Positions 44,801-53,377 of a DNA stretch of 64,000 nucleotides are shown here, piece after piece. Numbering within the stretch: the stretch's first letter is position 1; each line of letters starts with the position of its first letter. Source of the DNA: Microbacterium oryzae (GTDB lineage Bacteria; Actinomycetota; Actinomycetes; Actinomycetales; Microbacteriaceae); contig NZ_CP032550.1 in assembly GCF_009735645.1 (NCBI RefSeq), positions 1,426,001-1,490,000 of the forward strand. Direction: 5' to 3'. The position numbers and the translations under genes are program-made. A model generated the notes under the pieces. That model was given only the letters and a program-made list of their open reading frames with translations. It searched no databases and was not told the DNA's origin.

Positions 44801-44829
44801 TTGAGGGCGTGCGCGGGGTTCCGTACTGT
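44801..44829 (+). promoter_or_regulatory. Promoter of metY
   Basis: -35 TTGAGG (44801-44806), 17-base spacer, -10 TACTGT (44824-44829). The predicted start is near 44836-44837, giving a leader of about 58 bases. No SAM riboswitch fold is evident. Confidence 0.6.
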
Positions 44830-44836
44830 CGCACTC

Positions 44837-44854
44837 GTGCCCGACGACGGGCAC
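44837..44854 (+). promoter_or_regulatory. 5'-terminal hairpin of the metY leader
   Basis: GTGCCCG and CGGGCAC form a 7-bp stem with loop ACGA, beginning at or next to the predicted transcription start, so it would cap the 5' end of the message. Confidence 0.45.
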
Positions 44855-44894
44855 CCCCGAGCGATACCCGATCGACTTCGAGCAGGAGAGAGCC

Positions 44895-46211
44895 ATGAGC
44901 GAGAACTGGCGTTTCGAGACCACCCAGATCCATGCCGGCGCGCAGCCCGACCCGGTGACCGGCGCCCGCGCGACGCCGATCTACAACACCACGTCGTACG
45001 TCTTCCGCGACGCCGACCACGCGAAGAACCTCTTCGCGTTGGCTGAGTTCGGCAACATCTACACGCGCCTGCAGAACCCCACCCAGGACGTCGTCGAGCA
45101 GCGCATCGCCGCGCTGGAAGGGGGCACCGGCGCCCTCCTCGTCGCGTCGGGCCAGGCCGCCGAGACGTTCGCCGTGCTCAACATCGCGCAGGCCGGCGAC
45201 CACATCGTGTCGTCGAGCTCGATCTACGGCGGCACGTACAACCTCTTCAAGTACACGCTGGGCCGTCTCGGCATCGACGTGACCTTCGTCGAGAACCAGG
45301 ACGACGCCGAGGAATGGCGCCGCGCCATCCGCCCCGAGACGAAGCTGCTCTTCGCCGAGACCATCGGCAACCCCGCGATCAACGTCCTCGACATCCGGAC
45401 GGTCGCCGACATCGCGCACGAGGCCGGTGTGCCGCTCATCGTCGACAACACGATCGCGACGCCGTACCTCATCCGCCCGTTCGAGCACGGCGCCGACATC
45501 GTCGTGCACTCGGCGACGAAGTTCCTCGGCGGCCATGGCACGGTCCTCGGCGGCGCGATCGTCGACGGCGGCACCTTCAAGTGGTCGGAGAACGTCGAGA
45601 AGTTCCCCGGCCTCACCGAGCCCGACCCCTCGTACCACGGCGCGAGCTTCACCGCCGCTGTCGGCGACGAGCTGGCCTTCATCATCAAGGCGCGCGTGCA
45701 GCTGCTGCGCGACCTCGGCGCGGCGATCGCCCCGCAGAGCGCGTGGCAGCTCATCCAGGGCATCGAGACGCTGTCGCTGCGCATCGAGCGCCACGTGCAG
45801 AACGCGCAGGAGATCGCGGAGTGGCTCGAGAACCACCCCGACGTCGCGACGGTGAACTACGCGGGCCTCCCGACCTCGCCCTGGTACGCCCTCGCCAACC
45901 ACTACGCCCCCAAGGGCGTCGGCGCCGTGCTGTCGTTCGAGCTGAAGGGCGGCGTGGACGCCGGCCGCACGTTCGTGAACTCGCTGGGTCTGTTCAGCCA
46001 CCTCGCGAACATCGGCGACGTGCGCTCGCTGGTCATCCACCCCGCCTCGACCACGCACTCGCAGCTCACGCCCGAGCAGCAGCTCACGAGCGGCGTGACG
46101 CCGGGCCTCGTCCGCCTGTCGGTGGGCCTCGAGAACGTCGAGGACCTCAAGGCCGACCTCGACCAGGCGCTCGTCGCCGCGCGCGAGACGGCCGAAGCCG
46201 CCCGCGCCTGA
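44895..46211 (+). CDS. metY: O-acetylhomoserine aminocarboxypropyltransferase (O-acetylhomoserine sulfhydrylase)
   Basis: PLP enzyme making homocysteine directly from O-acetylhomoserine and sulfide. The 438-residue Cys/Met-metabolism protein shows ETTQIHAGAQPDPVTGARATPIY, NPTQDVVEQRIAALEGG and the PLP Lys209 in VVHSATKFLGGHG. The insert ENVEKFPGLTEPDPSYHG is typical of MetY, not MetB. The C-terminal SVGLENVEDLKADLDQAL is conserved. Start ATG 44895 with AGGAGA upstream. A terminator separates it from metX, which makes its substrate. Confidence 0.95.
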   Translation: MSENWRFETTQIHAGAQPDPVTGARATPIYNTTSYVFRDADHAKNLFALAEFGNIYTRLQNPTQDVVEQRIAALEGGTGALLVASGQAAETFAVLNIAQAGDHIVSSSSIYGGTYNLFKYTLGRLGIDVTFVENQDDAEEWRRAIRPETKLLFAETIGNPAINVLDIRTVADIAHEAGVPLIVDNTIATPYLIRPFEHGADIVVHSATKFLGGHGTVLGGAIVDGGTFKWSENVEKFPGLTEPDPSYHGASFTAAVGDELAFIIKARVQLLRDLGAAIAPQSAWQLIQGIETLSLRIERHVQNAQEIAEWLENHPDVATVNYAGLPTSPWYALANHYAPKGVGAVLSFELKGGVDAGRTFVNSLGLFSHLANIGDVRSLVIHPASTTHSQLTPEQQLTSGVTPGLVRLSVGLENVEDLKADLDQALVAARETAEAARA

Positions 46212-46218
46212 CGCGCGC

Positions 46219-46259
46219 ACGACGGATGCCCCGGGTCTCGGCCCCGGGGCATCCGTCGT
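46219..46259 (+). terminator. Terminator between metY and metX
   Basis: A perfect 17-bp stem (ACGACGGATGCCCCGGG at 46219-46235 with 46243-46259) and a 7-base loop, 8 bases after the metY stop. Confidence 0.85.
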
Positions 46260-46343
46260 TCCGGGGCGCTTCTCCTCCCCGGGCGGCGCAGTGGGGGCGT
46301 AACAGTGGCCGGGAACGGCCGGCGGGCACGGGAGAATGGACGG

Positions 46344-47549
46344 ATGGACTGGCAGATCTCCGAGGACACGGTGCCGTCGGCCCCCGTCACGGAAGCCGAC
46401 GCACGCTCCATGGCCGGCCGCCCGCCCGCGACGGGCGCCTGGCGTGACGGCGACCCCGTCGGCGACCGCTCCTTCGCGGCGTTCGGCCTCATGCGCACGG
46501 AGGGCGGCGCGCTGCTGCCCGGCTTCCGCCTCGCGTACGAGTCCTGGGGCGAGCTCAACGCCGCACGCGACAACGCGGTGCTCATCCTCCACGCGCTGAC
46601 CGGAGACAGCCACGTCCGCGGTCCGGCCGGCCCCGGCCATCCGACGGCCGGATGGTGGGACGCGCTCGTCGGGCCCGGCCTCGCCATCGACACCGACCGC
46701 TGGTTCGTGATCGCGCCGAACGTGCTGGGCGGATGCCAGGGGTCCACGGGGCCGGCGAGCATCCACCCCGACGGCGAGGCGTGGGGGTCGCGGTTCCCGT
46801 ATCTGACCATCCGCGACCAGGTCGCCGCGCAGGTGCGGCTCGCTGATGCGCTCGGCATCGACCGCTGGGCGGCGGTCGTCGGCGGCTCGATGGGCGGCAT
46901 GCACGCGCTGGAGTGGGCGGTCGGCACGCCCGAGCGCGTCGAGCGGCTGGCGATCCTGTCGTCGCCGCCGATCAACACCGCCGATCAGATCGCGCTGAAC
47001 TCGGTGCAGCTCGAGGCCATCGAGATCGACCCGCGCTTCGCGGGCGGCGAGTACTACGACGCCGCTCCCGGCGAGGGCCCGCACCGCGGTCTCGCGCTGG
47101 CCCGGCGGATGGCCCTGCTCAACTACCGCAGTCCGACCGAGCTCAATCAGCGGTTCCAGCGGTCGTGGCAGTCCGGCGTGAGCCCGCTCGGACACGGCGG
47201 GCGCTTCGCGGTGGAGTCGTATCTCGACTTCCACGGCAACAAGTTCACGCGGCGCTTCGACGCGAACACGTACATCCGCCTGGTCGAGGCGATGGACTCG
47301 CACGACGTCGGCCGCGACCGCGGCGGCGTGGAGGAGGCGCTCGCCCGCGTGACGGCGACCACCCTCGTGCTCGGAATCGACAGCGACCGGCTGTTCCCCG
47401 TCGACGGACAGCACCGCATCGCGCGCAGCGTGCCGAACACGCTGGATGGCGCGGAGTCCGTCGTGCTGCACAGCGACTTCGGCCACGACGGCTTCCTCAT
47501 CGAGACCGCGGCCGTCGCGCATCACCTGGGCCGGCTCTTCACGGCCTGA
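46344..47549 (+). CDS. metX: Homoserine O-acetyltransferase
   Basis: Acetylates homoserine with acetyl-CoA, feeding MetY. The alpha/beta-hydrolase-fold protein has 401 residues. Visible are LRMTEGG-like GLMRTEGGALLPGFRLAYESWG, ILHALTGDSHVRG, and the nucleophile elbow VVGGSMGGMHALEW. NxxFxxRWQSGVSPLGHGGRFAVESYLDF and the acid/His pair (LGIDSDRLFPV; DFGHDGFL) follow. Start ATG 46344 has GGGAGA eight bases upstream; an in-frame GTG at 46305 lacks one. The homoserine comes from hom at 10174-11472. Confidence 0.94.
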   Translation: MDWQISEDTVPSAPVTEADARSMAGRPPATGAWRDGDPVGDRSFAAFGLMRTEGGALLPGFRLAYESWGELNAARDNAVLILHALTGDSHVRGPAGPGHPTAGWWDALVGPGLAIDTDRWFVIAPNVLGGCQGSTGPASIHPDGEAWGSRFPYLTIRDQVAAQVRLADALGIDRWAAVVGGSMGGMHALEWAVGTPERVERLAILSSPPINTADQIALNSVQLEAIEIDPRFAGGEYYDAAPGEGPHRGLALARRMALLNYRSPTELNQRFQRSWQSGVSPLGHGGRFAVESYLDFHGNKFTRRFDANTYIRLVEAMDSHDVGRDRGGVEEALARVTATTLVLGIDSDRLFPVDGQHRIARSVPNTLDGAESVVLHSDFGHDGFLIETAAVAHHLGRLFTA

Positions 47550-47562
47550 GCGGACGGCCCCT

Positions 47563-47635
47563 CCGCGAGACCTCACGCCCAGCGCGAGACCCCATGCGAC
47601 AGTGGAGGTCTCGCGGCCGAGCTGAGGTCTCGCGG
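47563..47635. repeat. Nested palindromic element, type C
   Basis: Four copies of a CGCGAGACC core in the order forward, forward, reverse, reverse. The outer arms CCGCGAGACCTCA (47563-47575) and TGAGGTCTCGCGG (47623-47635) pair perfectly. The inner arms CGCGAGACCCCA and TGGAGGTCTCGCG pair with one bulge. It lies between the convergent metX and ohr genes. Confidence 0.8.
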
Positions 47636-47647
47636 ATCGGGTGCGCG

Positions 47648-48070
47648 TCAGTCGTCGCTGACGGAGACCTTCACGTCGATGTTGCCGCGCGTCGCGTTCG
47701 AGTACGGGCACACCTGGTGCGCGGCGTCGGCGAGCGACTGGGCCGTCTCGGCGTCGAGGTCGGGGATGACGACCTCGAGCTCCACGGCGAGCGCGAAGCC
47801 GCCCTCGCCGTTCGAGCCAATGCCGACGCGCGCGCCGACCGACGAGCCCTCGATCGCGACCTTCTTGCTGCGGGCGACGGCCTGCAGCGCGGAGTGGAAG
47901 CACGCGGCGTAGCCGGCGGCGAAGAGCTGCTCGGGGTTGGCGCCCTCGCCCGATCCGCCGAGCGCCTTGGGGCTCGCGAGATCGAAGGAGAGGGGGCTCT
48001 CGGCGACGGAGACCTGTCCGTCGCGGCCGGCGCCGGTGGCGAGTGCTTCTGTGGTGTAGATGGCTTCCAT
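47648..48070 (-). CDS. ohr: Organic hydroperoxide resistance protein (Ohr/OsmC family)
   Basis: Thiol peroxidase detoxifying organic and fatty-acid hydroperoxides. The 140-residue protein has the two Ohr cysteines: Cys57 in GYAACFHSALQAVA and Cys121 in HQVCPYSNATRGNIDV, plus an N-terminal Arg16 in GAGRDGQV. These features separate Ohr from OsmC. Leaderless start: TAGCCT six bases before the ATG. No ohrR regulator is adjacent. Confidence 0.93.
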   Translation of the reverse strand: MEAIYTTEALATGAGRDGQVSVAESPLSFDLASPKALGGSGEGANPEQLFAAGYAACFHSALQAVARSKKVAIEGSSVGARVGIGSNGEGGFALAVELEVVIPDLDAETAQSLADAAHQVCPYSNATRGNIDVKVSVSDD

Positions 48071-48076
48071 ATTCCG

Positions 48077-48082
48077 AGGCTA
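48077..48082 (-). promoter_or_regulatory. -10 box of ohr (leaderless type)
   Basis: TAGCCT on the minus strand, 6 bases (CGGAAT) before the ATG at 48070. Confidence 0.55.
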
Positions 48083-48147
48083 TGTCCGCGCGAGAGGCGG
48101 GCACCCGACGCGCGGCGGTTCACAGCCAGGACATAGGCGCCGCCCCG

Positions 48148-49218
48148 TCAGGCCCATTCGCCGGTCTCGAGGAACCGCTCCATCTGCGCGCGATGCGGGG
48201 CGATGTCGTGCCCCTGCGCGGCGACCCACGCGTCGTTGTGATACGTGTCGGCGTAGCGCGCGCCGCCGTCGCAGATGAGCGTGACGACGCTTCCCTGCTG
48301 ACCGGCCGCGACCATCCGCGCGATGAGCTGGAAGGCGCCGACGAGGTTGGTCCCGGTCGAGCCGCCCGCCCAGTGCAGCGTGCGCTCGCGCAGCAGGCGG
48401 ATGGCGGCGAACGACGCCGCATCTGGGATCGGCAGCACCTCGTCGATCACCCCCGGCACGAACGACGGCTCCACCCGGGGCCGGCCGATGCCCTCGATGC
48501 GGCTGGGGATGCCCGTGGCCACGTCCGAGCGACCGGTGCGCCAGGCCTCGTAGAACGCCGAGTTCTCCGGGTCGACGACCGCGACACGGGTGGGATGGCG
48601 CCGGTACCGCACGTAGCGCCCGAACGTCGCGCTCGTGCCGCCGGTGCCGGCGCCCACGACGATCCAGCTCGGCACCGGGAACCGCTCCGCCGAGAGCTGC
48701 TCGAACACGCTCTCGGCGATGTTGTTGTTGCCGCGCCAGTCCGTCGCGCGCTCGGCGTACGTGAACTGGTCGAGGTAGTGCCCGCCGGACTCCGCCGCGA
48801 GCCGCTCCGCCTCGGCGTACATCTCCCCCGGCACGTCGACGTAGTGGCACCGCCCGCCGTAGAACTCGATGAGCTCGATCTTCTCGGGGCTCGTCGCCCT
48901 CGGCACCACCGTCACGAAGTCGAGGCCGAGCATGCGCGCGAAGTACGCCTCCGACACGGCCGTCGAGCCGCTCGAGGCCTCGACGAGCGTCGTGCCCTCG
49001 ACGATGCGCCCGTTGACGAGCCCGTACAGGATGAGCGACCGCGCGAGCCGATGCTTGAGCGACCCGGTTGGATGGACCGACTCGTCCTTCAAATACAGGT
49101 CGACACCCCACTCCAGGGGCAGCGGGAACACGTGCAGGTGCGTGTCGGCGCTGCGATTCGCGTCGGCCTCGAGCAGGCGGATGGCGTCGCGCACCCAGGT
49201 GCATCGGTCGACCGTCAT
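48148..49218 (-). CDS. cds1: PLP-dependent cysteine synthase-family protein, Cds1-type cysteine desulfhydrase
   Basis: Fold-II PLP enzyme of 356 residues. It closely resembles mycobacterial Cds1 (Rv3684), which breaks cysteine into pyruvate, H2S and ammonia. Shared features: the start [18 protein letters not shown] Lys55 in [64 protein letters not shown], and [14 protein letters not shown]. It is longer than CysK and lacks CysK's substrate loop TSGNTG (reads SSGST). Leaderless start: TACAGT six bases upstream. Naming rests on remembered similarity; a cysteine synthase role cannot be excluded. Confidence 0.83.
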   Translation of the reverse strand: MTVDRCTWVRDAIRLLEADANRSADTHLHVFPLPLEWGVDLYLKDESVHPTGSLKHRLARSLILYGLVNGRIVEGTTLVEASSGSTAVSEAYFARMLGLDFVTVVPRATSPEKIELIEFYGGRCHYVDVPGEMYAEAERLAAESGGHYLDQFTYAERATDWRGNNNIAESVFEQLSAERFPVPSWIVVGAGTGGTSATFGRYVRYRRHPTRVAVVDPENSAFYEAWRTGRSDVATGIPSRIEGIGRPRVEPSFVPGVIDEVLPIPDAASFAAIRLLRERTLHWAGGSTGTNLVGAFQLIARMVAAGQQGSVVTLICDGGARYADTYHNDAWVAAQGHDIAPHRAQMERFLETGEWA

Positions 49219-49224
49219 GCTTCG

Positions 49225-49230
49225 ACTGTA
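49225..49230 (-). promoter_or_regulatory. -10 box of cds1 (leaderless type)
   Basis: TACAGT on the minus strand, 6 bases (CGAAGC) before the ATG at 49218. Confidence 0.55.
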
Positions 49231-49283
49231 TGGGAGCGGGATGCGGAGCACCGGGTCGGGCCAGGGCAGGGCCCGGGGCCGGG

Positions 49284-49387
49284 CCGGGACACAGCGCAGG
49301 AGATCCGGCCCCACTCCCGCTCCTAGCCCGCGGATTCCTGCGGTTGCCGGGTCGCCGGCCGCACGGATCTCCTGCGGTGTGTCCCGG
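49284..49387. repeat. Intergenic palindromic element, type A copy 2
   Basis: Arms at 49284-49307 and 49364-49387 pair over about 24 bases with one or two mismatches, and carry the same CGCAGGAGATCCG core as 19079-19176. Similarity to copy 1 continues past the left arm (RCCCCRCTC). It lies between the MFS exporter and cds1, upstream of the cds1 promoter. Confidence 0.8.
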
Positions 49388-49441
49388 GGCTGGCGCACAA
49401 CACCGCCAGCGGGCCGCGAACGCGCGCGCGCCCGCCGCGCG

Positions 49442-50725
49442 TCAGTGGGTCGAGATGGGCGAGGTGCCCGTGTCCTCGGAGGAGAACTCGCGGGTGTCGA
49501 GGTCGCGGCAGGCGCGCTCGTCCGCGCGGCGCTCGGCCCCGAAGGCGAACAGCGCGATGCCCACGCCGACGAGCGACAGGGCGACGCCGACCCAGACCGG
49601 CGCGACATAGCCCCAGCCGGCCGCGATGACCGCACCGCCGAGCGCCGCGCCGAGGCTGTTGCCGATGTTCAGCGCGGAGTGGTTGAGGGCCGCGCCGATC
49701 GCCTGGTGGTCGCGGGCGACGTCGAGAAGGCGCAGCTGCACCGTCGGCGTCGCCGTCGACGACACGGTCGCGAAGACGAAGAGGCCGATGATGAGCGGCA
49801 CGGTCGCATGGGCGAGCAGGGCGAGGATGGCCGAGCTCGCGGAGATCGCGGCGAGCCCCCACACGAGGGTGCGGCGAACGCTCTTGTCGGCCAGCACGCC
49901 GCCGAGCAGGTTGCCGATCGTCATGCCCAGTCCGATGGCGACGAGCGCGATCGGGACGACCCACTCATCCGCCCCGGCGACCTCGGTCACCAGCGTCGCG
50001 ACGTAGCTGTACACGGCGAAGAAGGCGCCGAATCCGATCGCGCCGATCGCAACCGTGAGCCACACCTGCGGGATGCGGAAGATGCCGAGCTCGTGCCGCA
50101 CGGTGCGGCTGGCGTCGCCCGACTGCGCGGGGACGAAGAACGCGATCATGAGCAGCGCGAGGAGGAAGACCCCCGCCACGATGACGTAGGCCGCGCGCCA
50201 TCCGAGATGCTGACCGAGGAGCGTGCCGCCGGGCACGCCGACGACGTTCGCGATCATCAGGCCGCTCATGACGATGGAGATCGCACGGCCGCGCTTCTCG
50301 GGGCCGAACAGGTCCGCGGCGGCGACCGCGGCCATCCCGAAGTAGGCGCCGTGCGGCAGACCCGAGAGGAAGCGCGCGACCCCGACGAGCTCGAAGGTCG
50401 GCATGACGACCGTGAGCGCGTTGAAGAGCAGCAGCGCCAGCGCGAGCGCGATCAGCACGCGGTGCCGCGGGTAGCGAGACACGAAGGCGGCGATCGTCGG
50501 GGCGCCGACGACGACGCCCAGCGCGTAGAGGCTGATGAGGACGCCGGCCTGCGCGACCGCCCCCTCGGGGCTCGTCGCGTAGACGGAGGGCAGGAGGTCG
50601 CCGGCGATCTGCGGCAGCAGGCCCATCGAGACGAACTCGGTCGTGCCGATGCCGAAAGCGCCGATGGCGAGCGAGAGGAGCGCCCACATCGCCGCACCCC
50701 TCGACGTAGAGGTCGAGGTGGTCAT
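49442..50725 (-). CDS. MFS transporter, DHA1-like (AraJ/YdhP type)
   Basis: A 427-residue, 12-helix exporter of the drug:H+ antiporter-1 group. Visible: [20 protein letters not shown] in helix 1 (typical of AraJ/YdhP/SotB), [20 protein letters not shown] (motif A region), and [20 protein letters not shown] in helix 4. The C-terminal 30 residues are charged. Leaderless start: TAGAAT six bases before the ATG. Function is probably efflux of sugars or a drug; no regulator is adjacent. Confidence 0.88.
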   Translation of the reverse strand: MTTSTSTSRGAAMWALLSLAIGAFGIGTTEFVSMGLLPQIAGDLLPSVYATSPEGAVAQAGVLISLYALGVVVGAPTIAAFVSRYPRHRVLIALALALLLFNALTVVMPTFELVGVARFLSGLPHGAYFGMAAVAAADLFGPEKRGRAISIVMSGLMIANVVGVPGGTLLGQHLGWRAAYVIVAGVFLLALLMIAFFVPAQSGDASRTVRHELGIFRIPQVWLTVAIGAIGFGAFFAVYSYVATLVTEVAGADEWVVPIALVAIGLGMTIGNLLGGVLADKSVRRTLVWGLAAISASSAILALLAHATVPLIIGLFVFATVSSTATPTVQLRLLDVARDHQAIGAALNHSALNIGNSLGAALGGAVIAAGWGYVAPVWVGVALSLVGVGIALFAFGAERRADERACRDLDTREFSSEDTGTSPISTH

Positions 50726-50731
50726 CCGTCG

Positions 50732-50737
50732 ATTCTA
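50732..50737 (-). promoter_or_regulatory. -10 box of the MFS exporter (leaderless type)
   Basis: TAGAAT on the minus strand, the box in this window closest to TATAAT, 6 bases (CGACGG) before the ATG at 50725. Confidence 0.6.
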
Positions 50738-50800
50738 CAGGTGACCATCAGAGGGGCTCCAGGCGGCCGCCGCCTTCCCCCAGCGGATGGCCGGGGCCGG

Positions 50801-51136
50801 CTACTGCGCGCCGCCCTCGGCCTTCGCGTCCCCCTCGGCGATCGCCTTCTCGAGCCGCTCGATCTTGCCGTCGATCTCACCGGAGTAGCCGGGGCGGATG
50901 TCGGCCTTCAGCACGAGCGACACCCGCGAGCCGAACGGCATGACGGCCTCGGTCGCGCGGCGGACGACGTCCATGACCTCATCCCAGGTCTCACCCTCGA
51001 TCTCGGTGAACATCGAGGTGGTGCGGTGGGCGAGGCCGGATTCCCGCACGACGGTGACGGCCGCGGCGACCGCGTCGTGCACGGATCCGTCGGCGTCGCC
51101 GGTGCCGGAGGGCGCCACTGAGAAGGCCACGAGCAT
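50801..51136 (-). CDS. MTH1187/YkoF-type thiamine-binding protein (DUF77)
   Basis: A 111-residue protein of the MTH1187 (YqgV, DUF77) family, ferredoxin-like fold, thought to bind thiamine or its pyrimidine. Motifs: MLVAFSVAPSGTG at the start, SGLAHRTTSMFTEIEG and VSLVLKADIRPGYSG. The C-terminal helix is charged and Lys/Glu-rich. Start ATG 51136 with AAGGGG six bases upstream. It follows the GT-C transferase gene by 23 bp and is probably cotranscribed with it. Confidence 0.85.
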   Translation of the reverse strand: MLVAFSVAPSGTGDADGSVHDAVAAAVTVVRESGLAHRTTSMFTEIEGETWDEVMDVVRRATEAVMPFGSRVSLVLKADIRPGYSGEIDGKIERLEKAIAEGDAKAEGGAQ

Positions 51137-51159
51137 GAGGTTCCCCTTTCGAAGGATGG

Positions 51160-52374
51160 TCAGGTCGAGATGGTCGCGCGGGGTGCGCGGGCGCGCACGG
51201 GCACGCGCACCACGCGCGCCACGGCCCAGGCGAGGAGCGCGAAGAGCAGCACGTTGCGGAGGGACAGCACCGTCACCGCGACGGGCTCCGCGTCCATGAC
51301 GCCGAGGTACATTAGCGGGTAGACGAGCTGGGTGAGGGCGGCGCACGCCAGGGCGAGGATGGCCGGACCGCATGCGCGACCCCGGTCGACGACGATCCAC
51401 AGCACGAGTGGGGCGATGAGCCAGTCGTGGAACTGCGGCGAGCCCACCTTGTTGCAGACCATGAGGGCCGCCACGAGCGCGAGGCCGAGGGGCGGCACGA
51501 GCGCACGGAAGGCGGCGCCTCGACGCGCCTGCACGAGGCCGAGGGCGGCGATCCCGGCGACGACGACCGCGAGAACCGGGGTCATCGCGGCGATCACGAC
51601 GTCGACGTTCGGCCCGGTGACCTGGAATGTGAGGATGTCCTGGTCGTAGAACACCCATGACCCCGGCATCCCCAGCGCAGCGCCCCAGAGGTAGAAGGTG
51701 CTGACCGGGGCCTCGAGCTGCAGCCCGCGCCCGGTCTGCATCGTCACGAAGCCGAGGAGGTGCCGCGCTCCCCCGCCGGCGACGACGAGCACCACGACGA
51801 GCGCGGTCGTGACGAGCGCGCCCGCGACGACCGCGAGGCGACGCCGCATCGCGAGCACCGCGGCCCCGACGAGCGCGGCCGGCCAGATCTTGATCCAGGC
51901 GCCGGCGGTGAGGAGCGCTCCGGCGAGCGCGGGGCGCCGGGCGAGAAGCAGCACCGCGATGATCGCGAGCGGCACCGTGATCGCGTCGATCCGGTACATC
52001 CCGACCGGCCCGAGGAGCACGGCGAACGCCAGCCAGAACCAGGCCGCGGTGCGGCGCCCGCGCGAGCGCCCGCGGCCGAGGAGCATCCAGAACGCGACGG
52101 CGTCGCACAGCGTGACGAGCAGCGCCCAGGCGAGGTCGTACCCGCCGATCCAGGTGAGCGCGTGCGCGACGACCATGGGCGCGAGCGCGAGCTGCGGGTA
52201 CACCCACGGCTCGGTCACCCCGACGATGCCGCCTCCGGCGAGCGCGCGCGTCGACCAGGGCTCGTAGACGAGGTGCACGTCGCCCATCGGCTGGTTCGGC
52301 ATCCACCAGCCGGCCGCGGCGACCCAGACGTGCACGATCGCGAACGCGATCCACAGCAGCATCCGCCTCGGCAC
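51160..52374 (-). CDS. GT-C-type integral membrane glycosyltransferase (DUF2029/GT87-like)
   Basis: A 404-residue membrane protein with about ten hydrophobic helices. It is of the polyprenyl-phosphate-sugar-dependent GT-C class found in actinobacterial mannolipid or wall-glycan synthesis. The first periplasmic loop contains the acidic residues MGDVHLVYEPW, the likely catalytic Asp/Glu pair of GT-C enzymes. Further motifs are TAGAWIKIWPAALV and NKVGSPQFHDWLIAP, both typical of DUF2029. Leaderless GTG start at 52374, six bases after TAGGAT; ATG at 52362 is the alternative. Acceptor unknown. Confidence 0.8.
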   Translation of the reverse strand: MPRRMLLWIAFAIVHVWVAAAGWWMPNQPMGDVHLVYEPWSTRALAGGGIVGVTEPWVYPQLALAPMVVAHALTWIGGYDLAWALLVTLCDAVAFWMLLGRGRSRGRRTAAWFWLAFAVLLGPVGMYRIDAITVPLAIIAVLLLARRPALAGALLTAGAWIKIWPAALVGAAVLAMRRRLAVVAGALVTTALVVVLVVAGGGARHLLGFVTMQTGRGLQLEAPVSTFYLWGAALGMPGSWVFYDQDILTFQVTGPNVDVVIAAMTPVLAVVVAGIAALGLVQARRGAAFRALVPPLGLALVAALMVCNKVGSPQFHDWLIAPLVLWIVVDRGRACGPAILALACAALTQLVYPLMYLGVMDAEPVAVTVLSLRNVLLFALLAWAVARVVRVPVRARAPRATIST

Positions 52375-52380
52375 GCGCCC

Positions 52381-52386
52381 ATCCTA
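52381..52386 (-). promoter_or_regulatory. -10 box of the GT-C gene (leaderless type)
   Basis: TAGGAT on the minus strand, 6 bases before the GTG at 52374. Confidence 0.5.
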
Positions 52387-52411
52387 CGGAAGGCGCGCTC
52401 GCGCCATCCGC

Positions 52412-53314
52412 TCAGGTGCCGGTCGCGGCGGCGAATGCCTGCGGCAGCGCCTCGGCGACGTCGAGGGCGGTGATCGGATGGCCGGAGCCGGCGGCGAGGC
52501 GGCCGGCGGTTCCGTGGAGCCAGGCGGCGGTCGCCGCGACGGGTCCGAGCTCCTCGACGTCGATCTCGCGCCCGTCGACGCGGGCTGCGGCCGCGACGCC
52601 CGCGAGGACGGCGCCGGCGGCGCCCGCGAGCACGTCGCCGGTGCCGGCTGCCGCGAGCCACGGCGTGCCGGAGCGCACGGCGGTCCACCAGCCGCCGGGC
52701 GTCGCGACGATCGTCGTCGCGCCCTTCAGCAGCACGACGCCGCCGAGCGCGACGGCGGTCTCGCGCACGACGAGCACGCGCTCGCGGAAGTCGCCGCTCA
52801 GACGCGGCGCGAGCGGGTCCTCGTCGACGTCGTCGATGCCGAAGCCGAGCGGGATGCGCACCTCGCGCAGCTCGCCCTCGTGCGGGGTGACGATGAGCGG
52901 CACCGAGGCCTCGGCGGCGAGATCGAGGGCGCCGGCGTCCACGACTGCGGGCGTCGAGCCGTCGCGGAGCGTCTTGCGCATGCGCGTGGAGTCGTCCTCG
53001 CTGCGGGTGCGGGCGTCGATGCCCGAGCCCAGCACCCAGGCGTCCGCGCGCCCCGCGCCGAGCACGGTCTCGGGGCGTCGCTGCAGCACCAGTCCCGCGA
53101 TCGCGTCCGGGCCATCCCACCGCACCATGCCGACGCCGGTGCGCCACGCGCCCTCGGTCGAGAGCACCGACGCCCCCGGATATTCGAGGGATCCCGTCCG
53201 CAGCGCCACGACGCCGCGGGAATACTTGTGATCGGCGGCTGTTGGCACTCGGAGGACGCCCGCGGCGTCCTCGGCGGTCCATTCAGCGGAGTGCCATGCG
53301 TGTCCTCCCGGCAT
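52412..53314 (-). CDS. nnrD: ADP-dependent NAD(P)H-hydrate dehydratase
   Basis: Repairs hydrated NADH and NADPH. The 300-residue ribokinase-like protein has the motifs DHKYSRGVVALRTGS, GSGIDAR, IVTPHEGEL, VLLKGATTIVATP and the catalytic AAGTGDVLAGAAGA. The epimerase (NnrE) half that is fused in many bacteria is absent and not in the window. Leaderless start: TAGGGT six bases before the ATG. Divergent from the old-yellow-enzyme gene across 63 bp. Confidence 0.93.
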   Translation of the reverse strand: MPGGHAWHSAEWTAEDAAGVLRVPTAADHKYSRGVVALRTGSLEYPGASVLSTEGAWRTGVGMVRWDGPDAIAGLVLQRRPETVLGAGRADAWVLGSGIDARTRSEDDSTRMRKTLRDGSTPAVVDAGALDLAAEASVPLIVTPHEGELREVRIPLGFGIDDVDEDPLAPRLSGDFRERVLVVRETAVALGGVVLLKGATTIVATPGGWWTAVRSGTPWLAAAGTGDVLAGAAGAVLAGVAAAARVDGREIDVEELGPVAATAAWLHGTAGRLAAGSGHPITALDVAEALPQAFAAATGT

Positions 53315-53320
53315 GCCGCC

Positions 53321-53326
53321 ACCCTA
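53321..53326 (-). promoter_or_regulatory. -10 box of nnrD (leaderless type)
   Basis: TAGGGT on the minus strand, 6 bases (GGCGGC) before the ATG at 53314. Confidence 0.55.
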
Positions 53327-53377
53327 CTCGCGCAACGCCTGACGCCGGTGAAACGGCGTATCGGAGACGGAGAACTC

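Noticed and set aside
44751..44894. SAM or other riboswitch before metY
   Set aside because: The leader is only about 58 bases with one 7-bp hairpin; no conserved riboswitch core is visible.
44751..48104. Upstream extension of the SDR gene on the minus strand
   Set aside because: It lies antisense to metY, metX and into ohr and lacks protein character; Rossmann similarity begins at 44750.
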